Shown here one piece after another: positions 49,373 through 61,349 of a DNA stretch of 64,000 nt. Both the position numbers and the translations under genes were made by a program. Location: positions 19,301,794 to 19,365,793 of the forward strand of contig OY987234.1 in the NCBI GenBank assembly GCA_963920705.1, read 5' to 3'. Position 1 is the first letter of the stretch; every line of letters begins with the position of its first letter. Under the pieces are notes generated by a model. It had not been told where the DNA came from and searched no databases. It saw only the letters and a program-made list of their open reading frames with translations. Source of the DNA: Odiellus spinosus. Lineage: Eukaryota; Arthropoda; Arachnida; Opiliones; Phalangiidae.

Positions 49373-50873
49373 CTCTGGATTCAGTAGTGTGTTTTGGCTA
49401 GTCAACCTTACAGGCGTTTTTCACGTTTTAACTTTTACTCATGGTACAATTAAATTAGTTTTTTATTGATGTTTAATAACATTACGTTACATTTAATGTT
49501 TTTAAATTAAATATATTAGAGCTGAACAATAAACCTCAAACGTGATTCAGTGTTTGCAAAATACTCTTGAAAAAGAATATACAAATTATAGCTTATTCGT
49601 AAAATTTATAAAAATTAAATAAAAAAGTGATAAAACAAAGAATCCTTCATAAAAGGTCATTTAGGGTCACGAGGTTAAAATCCTGCACCCGACACTAATA
49701 GCTTTCTATAACACTAAGCTTTTTATTATTAATAATCGAGTATCAAACTTGGTATGGCGTTAGGATACGAGGGAAAAAAGGCCTTAATTCTTTCGAACGG
49801 AATATTTTGTGATTGGAGGGTGGTTATATCAAGCTTTTCGAGTCTACTCGCCGCTAATAGCCGATTCACGTGTATGTTCTAACCAAACACCGAATATTTC
49901 GGTGTAATTGCTCGTGTCCTACCAAAGAATAGAAGCTTTAAGGTATATTATAGAAGAGATAGAATTTTTCTCTTTTTATTCGGGCGCTTCAGCTACGGAT
50001 AATTAAGGCCACTTGGGGGTGTTTAATTATTCTTCAGGGGGTATACTTTTGGGGGTACGGGAATTTACGCCCAAAGATGCGGGAAAGATATCTCTCGCTA
50101 CTTTAGGAAGGGGGAAAAAATGCCCTTCTTTCCATAATTAGTGAGAAATATTGTTCTACGCCGGATACCCTCCGACGAGATATCGCGGGAGCTGAACTGG
50201 GCCCTCTTATCTGTCACAACTGATAAAAAGACGACCCTATAAAAATCTTTTATCATAAGTGTCAAGGAGTCCGAAAGTGTGACGTATTCTTTGTATTTGT
50301 AAGTTGGTAATAATGTCACACCATCTTCTTCACATATTTTCCTCCGCGTAATTAGCCTACTTTCTGAGTAATTTTAAAATTAATGTCAAAATTAATATTG
50401 GTTTTGTAAAATCATCTGTTTAGGAACTCAAGGCACATATATAACAAAGATGTTTTTAGTGATAGCCAAAATTGATGCAAGTACTTTATAAAATATTGTA
50501 ATAGGCCTACATTTTCTCTTTCGAGAACTGTTGAAATCAATTTCCTTAAATATTTCAATATTAGGGTATATTCCTTTCTCAGAGAAGATTCTAGAGGTGA
50601 TTTGTAGGTCAAGTGATGACGTCATTCCGTCTCGTCCTCTATAGTTCTATTCTGGATTTCGATTTGATATTATAGTTACCATTTTTCTCTCGTTTTTCCG
50701 CCGTGGGGTTAATATTCTAGTAAAAAGATAGGTTTTTTATACAGTTCTATAACAGGAATGAGACACTGTGGCGCCGCCACTTCTCTCTCTCTCTCTCTTT
50801 CTCTCTCCAAGTTATTTATGAAGGGACCAACTCTCCCGGCATGCTTAAAGTTTCAATGAAAAAAAGTAAAATA

Positions 50874-50886
50874 GGGGGGGGGGGGG
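50874..50886 (+). repeat. Poly(G) run, 13 bases
   Basis: An uninterrupted G run. Similar runs occur at 55898-55909 (12 G) and 63089-63102 (14 G), and a C run at 38064-38081 (18 C). Such tracts are prone to length change and can form quadruplexes. Confidence 0.95.
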
Positions 50887-51441
50887 TAAAAATTCGTCAG
50901 AAAACTCCTTTTTTATTTTTTCAGTTTCATTTTATTTTAGTTTTTTTTTATTAAAGAGCGGGTGAAACGTCAAAATCCAGTAAAAAAAAATTTTCTCATT
51001 AACGGAAAATCGAACAGCTTTTGTAGTTCCGCCCCCAGGAGAACTAGGATTGAATTCGGTGAACTTCAACTTGGGGGAAGGTCCTTATCAAATTATCAGG
51101 CGGCGTCCCTGCATGAGTGTTAGAATTTATTTTCAAATTTATGAATAGATTAATTTTTCTAAATTTAATAAAAAACACTTTGAAGTTAACTTTCCAAATG
51201 AATAAAAATTCAAGTTTTTTTTTCAGTTCTAGGAATCATTTCATGTTTGATTTAATCCCCTTCAAAGGATGCTTTTTTAATTCGCTTTTGTTTTAAGGCA
51301 TCTAATTAAGGAATCTATATCTGTATTAAAATATACTTTAACTTCCCTTTAGAACATGGCGTGGGGAAATGGTAATTTTATTGAAACGTAGAGTTAACGA
51401 GGAAAATCGGCATATACTTTACTGAACGCGGTCACTTCTAA

Positions 51442-51657
51442 AGCCTTGTTCAGACGATACATCTTTTTTTCGAATTTTAACTAGATCAGAGTAGGTATTG
51501 GATATTTTCCCAGTTCATTAGTGTTTCCTGGCTTCCAAAATATTCTATATCATTTCACTTGAATACCGTGAGAAGATTCGGAGTATTTTCCCTTGCGCAA
51601 AGGGTTTTCATTGGATAATGAGATTGAGTTGAAAATTTGTATCATCCGAACAGGCCT
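51442..51657. mobile_element. Family G MITE, copy G1, TAA TSD
   Basis: A 216-bp element with left end AGCCTTGTTCAGACGATACA and right end the complement of AGGCCTGTTCGGATGATACA. It is flanked by TAA on both sides (51439-51441 and 51658-51660). The GGCCTGTTCAGAC type of end and a TWA target duplication are typical of PIF/Harbinger MITEs. Inner blocks (GGATATTTTCCCAGTTCATT, GGAGTATTTTCCCTTGCG) may be old internal repeats. There is no ORF. Confidence 0.85.
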
Positions 51658-54600
51658 TAATAAAAATACTATATAGGAGTCGATTTTCATTTTAAGGGCG
51701 GTCCTTTCGCTAACGGTTTTCGAGCTCGTTAATGATTATTATGATGTAATAATATACATTTTTTTACGCGATTCTTAAGCAATTCTAAAAGGGAAGTCGC
51801 GTCGTTTTATTCCGACCAAAAAGTTAATGTTTTTTAAGGAATATTATCACACCACGAAATATAAAAATTTCCCTAACACGACAAATTGCGAAAAAATGTG
51901 TTTTTCTTTAATGGGAAAATAAAAACGAAAGTTAATTTTAATAATCCATTACTTGGCTCAACAAAATTAGACCCGAACAGCCATTGAAAAACTTCCAATT
52001 TCAATTTTTTTCGTTGCTTATCATATTCCTTCAAAAGCCGTGTTAGAGTCGCGCTGTGAACCCATTTTTCTATAAATCCTCACTTTCAACCTTTGTAATA
52101 ATATAAATATCCATATAAAACAGGTTTTCCGATAGTAATTTAGATCTTTTCCAAGGTTGCGATGATTGGTATAGCGCGAAAGTATCTCCATCCGTATGTT
52201 GCGAGGAAAACTGATTCTTTCTACGAACTGTGACGCTCCGGTTTCGGAGCTAGGGATTAGGGAAAAGTCGTTCGTTATATATATATATACGATTAAGTGT
52301 GTGAGCTAAACCTCATCTCATTCGGATTTGGTCTCTCTAACTCGTAAGAGAGTCGAATAGCGAGCCTCTTTTCTACTAAATCTACGTTTTTCTTTCGCCC
52401 TGCACTCTCCTCAACTTCGATTTACCTCTCACTCAATCTTTCCTTGTATTATGTATCGAGGCAGATTTCATTAAGCGGCTCTTTTCCTCAGAATCCTACA
52501 AACTTTTCTCTCTCTCGCCACTCTTTTCCCTTCATTTACTTTAACCCCCCTACTTCTTATATAATGCAGGCGCTGGGCGCGTTCGTTCGAAAAGCCTTAG
52601 TTTCAAGTCACGAGATAAACTCCTAGCTTCGCGGAGATTTTTCCCCGGAGGGCTTAGGGGGCCTATTTTCCTATACTCCGAACCACTTCTATATATGGTC
52701 CAACGTTCTAACAGAGTCTGTTTTTAGCAAAACTTGGTGCCAGGCTTCTTTTCGCGCTACCGCGTCCACGAGGAAACAAGTTGGTAGAGTATTCTGTTTA
52801 TGATTTGGTTTTACCCATGATGTGTCTTTTAATAATAATGCGTTTTTAAAATATTTTAAAATATTTTCAATCTATTTTATTTGGATGTTCTAGTCTAGGA
52901 TGATCCAATTAAGTTTAAACACAGCGTGAGTTTAAATCTGGATAGATTTGCGAAACTAGGCTAAATATAATTGTTTAAATTACAGTTCTTATAACTCAAT
53001 TCGGGCCTCTTCAAAATTGATCTAAATTAGTCGAATGGATTAACTCTAGATCATCCAGTATTAAATATACCATCGAAAGGTTTTTAATAATTACGCGATT
53101 ACTTGACTGATTACATCTTTTTCTGGTAATTATTTAATAAAAAGTACAGTCAAAGCTATAGGTTTGTACACCTATTACTTGGAGAGATACCTTTACTACT
53201 ACAGAATAATATGAACTTGCTAGTTTCGCGTCTAAATAAATGAAGGGTTTTGCTATATTTGCCCGGAGCGTTTCTTCAAGACGTGACCATTAATCGGTAC
53301 CGGCTGTCACGCGCGATTAGTCTCTTCCACTTCCGGTCAGGAAATGAAACTGGCTCGCGCGCTCTTTCTGCGACGCCGTCTTTCGCTCACCCCTTCACCT
53401 TCTTCTGGTCTGCCTTTCTCTTTCTTCTTTAAAAAAAACTTTCGGCCCATTTCTACTATTCTAAATTCAGGAAAAGTTTGCAAGGACCATTTTTTTGTCC
53501 CTAATATGATGTTTAAAATCGTCTAGTAATCCGAACAAGCGTTCGTTATTGTGCAAACTGTTCTTGAACTTTAAGTTGGACGAGTTGAATTTGGAGCAAC
53601 TCCCAAAGACGAGAGGAGAGAAATGTCATTAATCATCAACTCTGATTTTTTTTTAATCCTTTTTTATACTCTTTGCCTTTAGTTTTTCCTTCTCTTTTCA
53701 TTTTGTTAATTTTTTTTTTTCTTCTTCGCGGTTTAAAAACAGTTTATTTGAAAGACCTAGCGGAGGCGTATATGCAAAATATTTGGCTCTCGCGTGTGCG
53801 TTTCCATTTCGGTCTTTCATATCGCGTCTTATTATAACTTTTGTTATAAAAATTTACATAATTGTCATAAAGGCTTTGTTAGCGAAAAATATACATTACG
53901 ACAATGCGTGGAAAAATGATTTTCTTTGGGTGTGTAAAAATATTTTATATCCCTAGCGAATTTAATATTTACCGTAACTTTTTAAAATATTGTATGAAAA
54001 CATACAAACTAAAGCTTTATCATACTCGTCTTCAATAGGAGTTATATATTGCGAATCAATCCGCCTCAACTTTTCCTCTTATGCCAACACATCTTGAAGA
54101 AAAGTATGGAAATTTAATTATCTATTTTTAACAAATTTTCGGAGCTAGAATAAATTTATTTCAGATTTAAATGTTACTTTCGCTACTAGTTCGTGTAAAG
54201 GAAAAATCTAAGGCGAATTGATACATAATTTAAAACTTCATTGAAATGAAAGTAGTTCTTTAGAGAGATGATGTCACCCTCAACATGAATTTTTTAGACG
54301 CATTTATTATATTTCTCCCCGGGAAAAAAAATGATATTTCACTATTTAGTGAACTCGCTAATGCTTGCGGCGTTGAACAGCGTGAAATCCCAACTGGGTT
54401 TGTCCCCATTCGTACGTTTGGTGCTGGAATCTCTTTCATATTGCAAAATAATAGGTGATTTAGGCGAGTTCTGTTTCTACCTTTTAATCCCACTCTTCGT
54501 AGACCTTTGCAAAATCCTCCTTTGGACTGGTCTCTCCAATTCCAATGACTTCTTTGCGAGATAAAGGAGGTAGAATTCGTGTTATATTATGGAATGAAAT

Positions 54601-56609
54601 GGTGAAAATCTACAAAAGAAAATCTAGTCTTGTTGTCAATCGATAGTTTTTTTTACTTTTCCTATTTTACAAGGCCTTAGTCAGTTACAAATTTAGAATG
54701 AAGCTATTTTCCTTTGTAGAACTTTAGTATTCTGTGGAATTTTGGGTCCATTTCAAGGATGAAAACGGTAAAATTTGAGATTTCAGTTTCTTTAAAAGCT
54801 AGATTCGCTTACAGGGTCCAATAATTTGGTTTATCCCGTGTTGTATGAGATATTAAAAGGGGCCTCTTTTAAAACGCGCGGATAGTTCAAACTGATCCCT
54901 TTATAGTTTGCCTGCTCTTTCTCTCTCTGGATATAAAACTCATCCCGAGAGGCAAGAAGGGTTTATGTATTTTTATCTTCAAGTGTTGATTTCAAGCTAG
55001 CAAAAGCCTGGGCGTAGTTATTACTAATGGAATACTATATGGATCATAAAAAGGAGTTTTGAAAACTGTTCATGCAGATAGGGAAAAGGAAGACAAGAAT
55101 GCCATTGAATGGTAATGCAATTTCATCCGAGTTTTCTCTCGCGTTTTGAGGACTCAGGTGGTCCCTAGCTATTAAATTCCCATGTGCTACGTTACGGCCC
55201 GTTCTCGGTACGCCCTTTCTTAGAACCTGAAGCGTGCCATAGTTGCTTTTGGGCAACAAAAAAGTTTTTTTTTTCGTGAGTTAAATTTGATGATACGTAC
55301 CATCTTAAGAGTTCAGTTACTTATAACTGTATTTAATTGAACCAAATGATAGTAGGTAACATTTTTAACGTGTTGGTTTCTGTACCTGAGATGGATTAAA
55401 TTCATCAAAAATTGCGAGTTCGATGTCCTTTTTCTAGTAATTTAAAAGGTGCTCATTTTAAAGGTGCACGTAATGACGCTTGCTCTCTGTGTGTTAAAGT
55501 TAAAAACAACATCTTGCCGCTCATATGACAAGCTTGTTTTAATCCCTCCACGTGGAAATCTCAGAATGAAACCAACGTCAGTGTTTGAGAGAACTTTTCG
55601 AGAAGCAACCGGTTAAAAAGTTCGAGTTTCATTTCCACGCCTATTATCCCGAATCGCCAGATTTGGTCTAGCTGTAGTTCTTAAACGACGTTTTTTTCCG
55701 CCTTATTCGAGTCTTCCTTCTTTACTCTTTCCATTTTCTGCAAGGTTTTCCTTCTTGCAACCTCTTTTATTTGCTATTGGGACCATCCGATTGTGATTTT
55801 TCGTTCTCTTTCCGTTGCTCCGCCTGAATGTTGGCAACGCGATCGAGTGCCGGCGTTCCCGGGCGGAAACTGTTCCGCTGGGGTGAGAGAGATGGGTGGG
55901 GGGGGGGGGTGTAAAAATGGGAATGTTTCCTTTCTTAATGACGGGGTAACAATCACTTCCTTTCCAAGTTAGCTAGAACGACGTTGATGATTGTTTTTTC
56001 ACGCGGGATTCTTCGTCCCGCGCGCAGACACTTCATTTAACCAATTATCTTTCTTTTCGGAAGACTTGATGATTCTGCCCCGGGAACAAATTAGTTTCAG
56101 TGATTACTTGCTGGTCCCTTGTTGGCTTTACATTTGAACCGATGTTAACTAGATGTAAACGGAATAAGCACGCGGGGGCTCAAAGGTGATAAGAGCAAGA
56201 TGACGTTGTTACCCAACGTAAGTTCAATGTTGATTGGCTTAATATCAATAGTATTTTGCGCTGCTTACGCTCTATACTGTCTACATGGAAAGTTTATCCT
56301 CGGATAAGACTCAAGATTTAGTTAATACTCAGAAACTAAGAATGAACATTGGATATTAATTATATTCTTGGGACAAAGTAACAATTATGTTTCTTCGTAT
56401 ATTCTATAAATTATGCCTCTTAATTTTCGACTCCATTATATAATGCACATATATACATATCAGAGATTTTCACTTTTACTATGCTTGGAATAATTTAAGT
56501 GCCTTTATAAACTACAGTGGTATAGTAATTTGAATATTAAATATGAAGCATCAGACTTTGAATATCTTTTTTTTTTTTTAAAGGCCGTAGAATAGCGATA
56601 TGTATATTA
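51658..56609. other. Gene-free stretch
   Basis: No gene is recognised over about 5 kb. It contains motif H in both orientations at 54041-54078 and 54191-54236, which may be the two arms of one old inverted-repeat element of about 200 bp, and a G run at 55898-55909. The open frames at 54331-54564 (plus) and 54260-54493 (minus) overlap on opposite strands and lack domains. Confidence 0.45.
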
Positions 56610-57279
56610 AAGGGCCTGTTCAGACGATTGGTTTTTCTTTTGAGTTAAGTCAGAAGCCGATGAAACCCTCCTTTGAAGTCTATTACTCCCGGGTCTTGTC
56701 TACCCCTCTCTGTATGGGTTATTTTCAAAAAGCGCGATTCGTACGCCTCCTAACGGTAGATATTTTCGTAGCGGGAGTTCGTCGAGCGAATATCTCTAGC
56801 AACCTTGGAGTTCGTCCAAAAACGTCGTCGTTTGTGGAGAGAGAGAATTTCCAATTTTCCGTAGACGGGGGGGTATGAAGTAGGACCCCTTCTAACTCGT
56901 AAAATTGGGAATTTTACCCATACAGAGAGGAGCGCTATATGGAACATTGGAGTAGTAGACTTCAAAGGAGGGTTTCATCGGCTTCTGGTTAAGTATAATG
57001 CTGTCACCGATTTGAAATGAAACCAGTTTAAGAAGGTTATTTTTGATATATTTAGACCGTTATAATATGCTTAAAATTATTAGCAAAAGGCGCCAAAGGT
57101 TTCGCTGACATAATTTGCGGTTAATTAACAAAGTTGCGAAATTATATCCGAAGAAATTAGAGATTTAAAATATTGCTCAGTCAATTGGAGAAATTTTACT
57201 CTATGCATGATTCTATACTGCTTTAGTTGTAAGGTTTAAACGCAAATTTTAGTCAAAAACTTGTTGTCTGAACAAGGCT
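56610..57279. mobile_element. Family G MITE, copy G2, interrupted by B7
   Basis: The left end AAGGGCCTGTTCAGACGATT and the right end complement AGCCTTGTTCAGACAACAAG bound this element. TTA lies on each side (56607-56609 and 57280-57282). After removing the nested B7 copy and one 7-bp TSD (344 bases), the element would be about 326 bp, somewhat longer than G1. The termini agree with G1 at GTTCAGAC but differ by two bases in length, so the precise left edge is uncertain. The interior is AT-rich with no ORF. Confidence 0.75.
56651..56987 (+). mobile_element. Family B MITE, copy B7, nested in G2, 7-bp TSD
   Basis: A 337-bp copy with CAGAAGCCGATG-type termini at both ends. It is flanked by a perfect 7-bp duplication GTTAAGT (56644-56650 and 56988-56994). 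Both duplications lie inside G2, so B7 inserted after G2. The frame at 56600-56878 begins in G2 and runs into B7, and the minus frame at 56750-56965 is the usual repeat by-product; neither is a gene. Confidence 0.95.
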
Positions 57280-58306
57280 TTACTCTATCTAAAAAAGCCC
57301 TATCTACTCTCATATTTTTATAAAGTTCAAAAGAATGAAGGATAAAAGAAAAATTGGATCGGTCCTCTGTTAGTCTATCCAGCTCCTAAAATTACAAAAA
57401 AAAAGCGCAGCCTTGCGTAATTTTGATGCAAAAAATAAATCGATGAATGTAATCTTGGTCTATATATATTATATATATAATAAAATATACAGAAATAAAG
57501 CTATACTACTGTAATAAAATCGAGGCCTTTCGGGTATCCTTGTATCATAGCCTTCAAAACACGTTGAGTATATCCAACTATTCCGCTCACCACTAAGCAA
57601 GGCCCTATAGCTATAAAATAAAAGTATGTTATATAAGAGGAGAACAGTCATTTTCATTAGTGAAAGTTAGCCAAAGTATATATTTACCCTTAAGGGTATA
57701 TAAGATATAGAAAACCCAGTACAACCATTATACCGCTTGAGAAAAGGGCAATAAGTCTAAGCTAAAAGGAAAACCTAACCCGAGGCCACACTAAGCCTAA
57801 CCCCAAAACCAAACAAGCATTCATGGCCTTGCGGCTGGCTCGCGTGCGAAGAAAGAAAAGTTTGTCCACATATTACGTTTTCTTTTCTTTAAACGAAATT
57901 TCTCTTGTATGCTTTTAAGTTCGTATCAACCGGAATATTCTAAACTCTTAACCTTAAACCCGCTTTAAGTCTTTCGTATAAGTGATCTACAGACACTCTA
58001 GCGGTTGCAGTTAGCGGAAATATTAAAACCCGAAGCGACACTCTTCGGAGATAATTTCCGAATTGGGTGGGAAGACAAAGTCGCTTCTTCCACGATTAAA
58101 AATCTTACTCAAGGTGCAAGTTAAAATTAATAGGTTGTGGATTTTGCTACAGTTGCCTCGATTAGTTGCAGACTAATATTTTATATGCTTCTGATAATAT
58201 TTTAAGTAGTTTTTAAAGTAAATAATATCTGTTTATATTCTAAAAATTTCACTCTTCAATGGGGACTTTGCGAAACAACTTTCCTCTCACGAGAGTTTAA
58301 TATTAA
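57280..58306. other. Gene-free stretch
   Basis: No gene is recognised. It contains a TA-rich tract at 57461-57480, a palindrome TACCCTTAAGGGTA near 57686 and CTAAGCCTAACC near 57791. The left flank of C2 (ATATTAA) is at 58300-58306. Confidence 0.45.
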
Positions 58307-58724
58307 CAGAGGTATATAATAACCCCCTTCGGGGGAAAGTATGAAAGGTAGGCAAAATCGACGAACAACGAGTGCCCGGCGTAAATCGCGGCGAATCGAC
58401 ACACCGCTTTACTCCCAAAAAATAGTTACACCATTTTGAACCTCACTAAATTTTCCCTACGCACACTTCCGGAACTCGCGAGCTGAAGTCAACCTTCGAC
58501 TCCATTTTAGCAGACAGCCTGACTCCTGAGACAGGAAGTTCTAAACACAAATGGAGCCGTCTTGTTTATACAAAGAGCATTTACTAGAGTAGCGACATTG
58601 AGAAGTCCAGCGCGAGCTAGTGGCCTAGATAGTCAGCAGCGGGCTCTTGTTGTTCGTGATTTTTAGCATTGGTAGTATAGGGGCTTTCATACTTCCCCCC
58701 GAAGGGGGTTATTATATACCTCTG
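58307..58724 (-). mobile_element. Family C MITE, copy C2, 7-bp TSD
   Basis: A 418-bp copy of C1 in inverse orientation. It has CAGAGGTATATAATAACCCC ends, each followed by the C-run/G-run hairpin, here intact on both sides (CCCCC-TTC-GGGGG). It is flanked by ATATTAA (58300-58306) and ATATTAT (58725-58731), a 7-bp duplication with one mismatch. The interior differs from C1 at only a few positions by eye. The frames at 58647-58868 (plus) and 58687-58974 (minus) straddle its right end and are not genes. Confidence 0.92.
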
Positions 58725-59497
58725 ATATTATGTAATAAATTCTCACCTTTATCGCTAGCCCGCGAACTTCTCTTGAAGAAGTCCTTAGTCTATTCCCCAA
58801 CCCATGAGTTGGCAGCACACACAAAGCTAAGATCATTTTATCTCTACGAGTTGTTGTCTTGGATATAAAGGAAGTCTTAACTTTGCGCGTGCTGCTAAAT
58901 CGGAGCTGGAATTCATATAAACCCTTTATGTTAGTTATATAATGCAAAGTAAAAATCTTCAAAGAAAAACTCAAATTTAAAACTCAAATTGGGATAAAGC
59001 TTTTGTTTCATCAAACCAAAAATCTATTATTAAAGTGGACGATCGATTTTCGATTGGTCTCGCTTTTGATTCCCCAATTTTTTTTCTCTCTCAGTACACC
59101 AAAAAGAGACGTACCCTGAAGCGAATTAGGTATTTCATATAGTCTAGTGTGTGTATTCTTTACTCAATAGCAGGCTTGGATTTAACCTAAACTTCCATAG
59201 AAACAGTTGTTTTTCTATTTTAAAATAGGTTGCTTCTAAAACTGAAATTAAACAAATATAGTTATTAAGAATTGTTAACTCAACCGCGGAATAATACACA
59301 ATGTTGAAACTAAATAGATAAGAAAATAGCTCTGTCGTAAAGAAATGTTTTTAGTTTCATAAAGCTATCTAAAAAATACTAAATTGGTTTTAGTTTTCGA
59401 CTGATATCTTTCTTTTCGGTATAGTGGCTAGAAAATTCTCCTTGTTTTTTTTTCTGCAAGTGATGGAAACTGCAACGAAACCCATCTTAATTTTTAA

Positions 59498-59893
59498 TCA
59501 CGTCTGGTTGGCAAACATAGAATCAGATCGTTCTAATATTTTTACTTCGCTCTTTCTATATACTTTGGTTCTTGTATGGATTGATGTAGTTGCGGTCCTG
59601 AAAGACTTGAAAGAACAAGTACAAACATTGATAAAAAATTTGTATAAGATAAAGAATAACAGGAACCTTAAAAGTTTTACGTATCTTAGATAAAAAGACC
59701 CGAATGTTCCTCGTGGAATTAGGAGTCTATGTACCTTCTTGTTGAAGATCTGATCAAGTAATTGTAATAGTTTGACCTTAAGCTCAGGAAAAAAGGAGAA
59801 ATGAAACACCACAAACTTAACTGAACAGCAGACAGTAGGCAAACCATCTAGTAACGCAACTACAGTATCATTGTTGACCACCCTTATGTCCAT
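59498..59893 (-). other. Doubtful ORF, 131 codons, no recognised domain
   Basis: This minus-strand frame begins at ATG and has a coiled or amphipathic-looking stretch (SFFPELKVKLLQLLDQIF). It is overlapped by a plus-strand frame (59424-59693, 89 codons). I do not recognise either product. A frame this long is somewhat unusual in such AT-rich DNA, and an old transposon-derived coding fragment is possible. No splice structure, promoter or polyadenylation signal can be tied to it. Confidence 0.12.
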
Positions 59894-61010
59894 CTACTTC
59901 TCAAAATATCTACTGTAATGTCTAACCACCAAAGTCAAATATGTTTTTGATAGGGCTGGATTAAGGAGTTTCTGTATTTAATTATACATATAGATCTTAA
60001 TTAATAAATTCACAGTCTATTATGAAATTGAAATACATATTATATTCAGTTTCTAACCAATTAAGACAAAACCTTAAGTGGATATTCCATACCCTTTTCC
60101 ATTTTCCTTTGTTTCTATCTTTGATCTTAACGAGTAAAGTCAATATACTCAACAGATGGACCTTTAGCCTTTTAGTCACGTGATTCAACCTTAAAAAAAA
60201 ACAGAAAGCGGCGCCTGGTCGCCATTAAGCCTAATCCTCTTTCTCTCACCGCTACCTCTTCCTCTTGCAAGTTCCCAATCAACAGCCAATGGTAATTACA
60301 TCCGGAGCAATTTTGGGTGCCTGCATGACTTCTCTACGTATTTTCCCCGCGCGCAATTCGAGCCACGGGTCTCGGCCACATTTGAAGAAGGTCAGCTTTA
60401 ACCTTATAGAATAGGATGTCCTAGCTATATTGCCAATCCTTTTTTTCCCCTTTCGTGGATGTCCAACGTATCTTGTCTCTTATACCAATGGTGATAGATA
60501 TATTTGCGGTTAATTTCCTGTACGGACGAGTGTTACTAGCTCGCCGAATATAGCTAAACATTCCCGCCATTTCTTTTGTTTGTTCGGCAGTTTTCGTGGT
60601 GTCCATTGAGTGGGTGTCGGACTAATGAGTGGCCGCCGGCTATCGCGGATCTCTTGCTGTCCGTTTAACCTATTTGTTTCAATGTGTACGAACGAAGGGT
60701 TTCTTTTGGCCTTCGTCTATCCGGTTTTATTCCTTCCCCCAACGTGGCTTCATTGCCTCAATTAAACCGAACGAATTTATAATACCAAGAAGTAGGTTCG
60801 GGTTCTCTTCTAGCCCTAATGGCTGACTCCGTAGCTATTACCTTCAGGCTGCGTTTTCCCTCGACTCTCGCCTCGCAATCTGCGAAACACCCTGGTTTTC
60901 GCATTTGCGAAACTTGTATTTTAACTCGAAAAGTTCGTTCTAAGGTAGGATTTTTAGTATATGCCTATAGAGTTTAGGAACCAATGAGTGTGCCAGGAGG
61001 GGATTAAATA

Positions 61011-61349
61011 ATGTATATATATATATCACCTCATCCGGCAGACCTTAGCTGCCTGAAACTCGAATTTGTGCCACCATTATTTCTGTCGGTCTTAATACTC
61101 GTTGCTTGTCGTTGCCTCGGAGTATTAGCTTCAGGCCGTTTTTATTTTGAGCTCAGCGTATTTATACTCGAATGCCTCGGGGGGAAAAGGTTTATTTGTG
61201 GCATGGAAAAACGATATCTAACTTACTATCTAGCTTATGTCGCGGTTTTCATAAGTGGCGTTGCTTATTACGCCGTTTTAGAATATATGTATATACAGAT
61301 GCAGGGTTCTTTCCCTATTAGTGATGTCTCTCGCGTCGAATATAATTGA
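61011..61349 (+). other. Doubtful ORF, 112 codons, hydrophobic
   Basis: It begins at ATG within a TA repeat. The predicted product has two hydrophobic stretches: one near residues 20-40 (PPLFLSVLILVACRCLGVLA) and one near residues 68-88 (TYYLAYVAVFISGVAYYAVL). It could be read as membrane segments of an exon, but no family is recognised and the start in a TA repeat is unconvincing. Confidence 0.15.

Larger units (their letters stand above)
48458..51441. other. Gene-free stretch
   Basis: No gene is recognised. It contains motif H at 48806-48844, the inverse 20-mer at 49353-49372, a TGACGTCA palindrome at about 50617-50624 and a 13-base G run at 50874-50886. The overlapping minus frames at 50412-50625 and the one at 50098-50319 show no domain. 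Confidence 0.45.
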
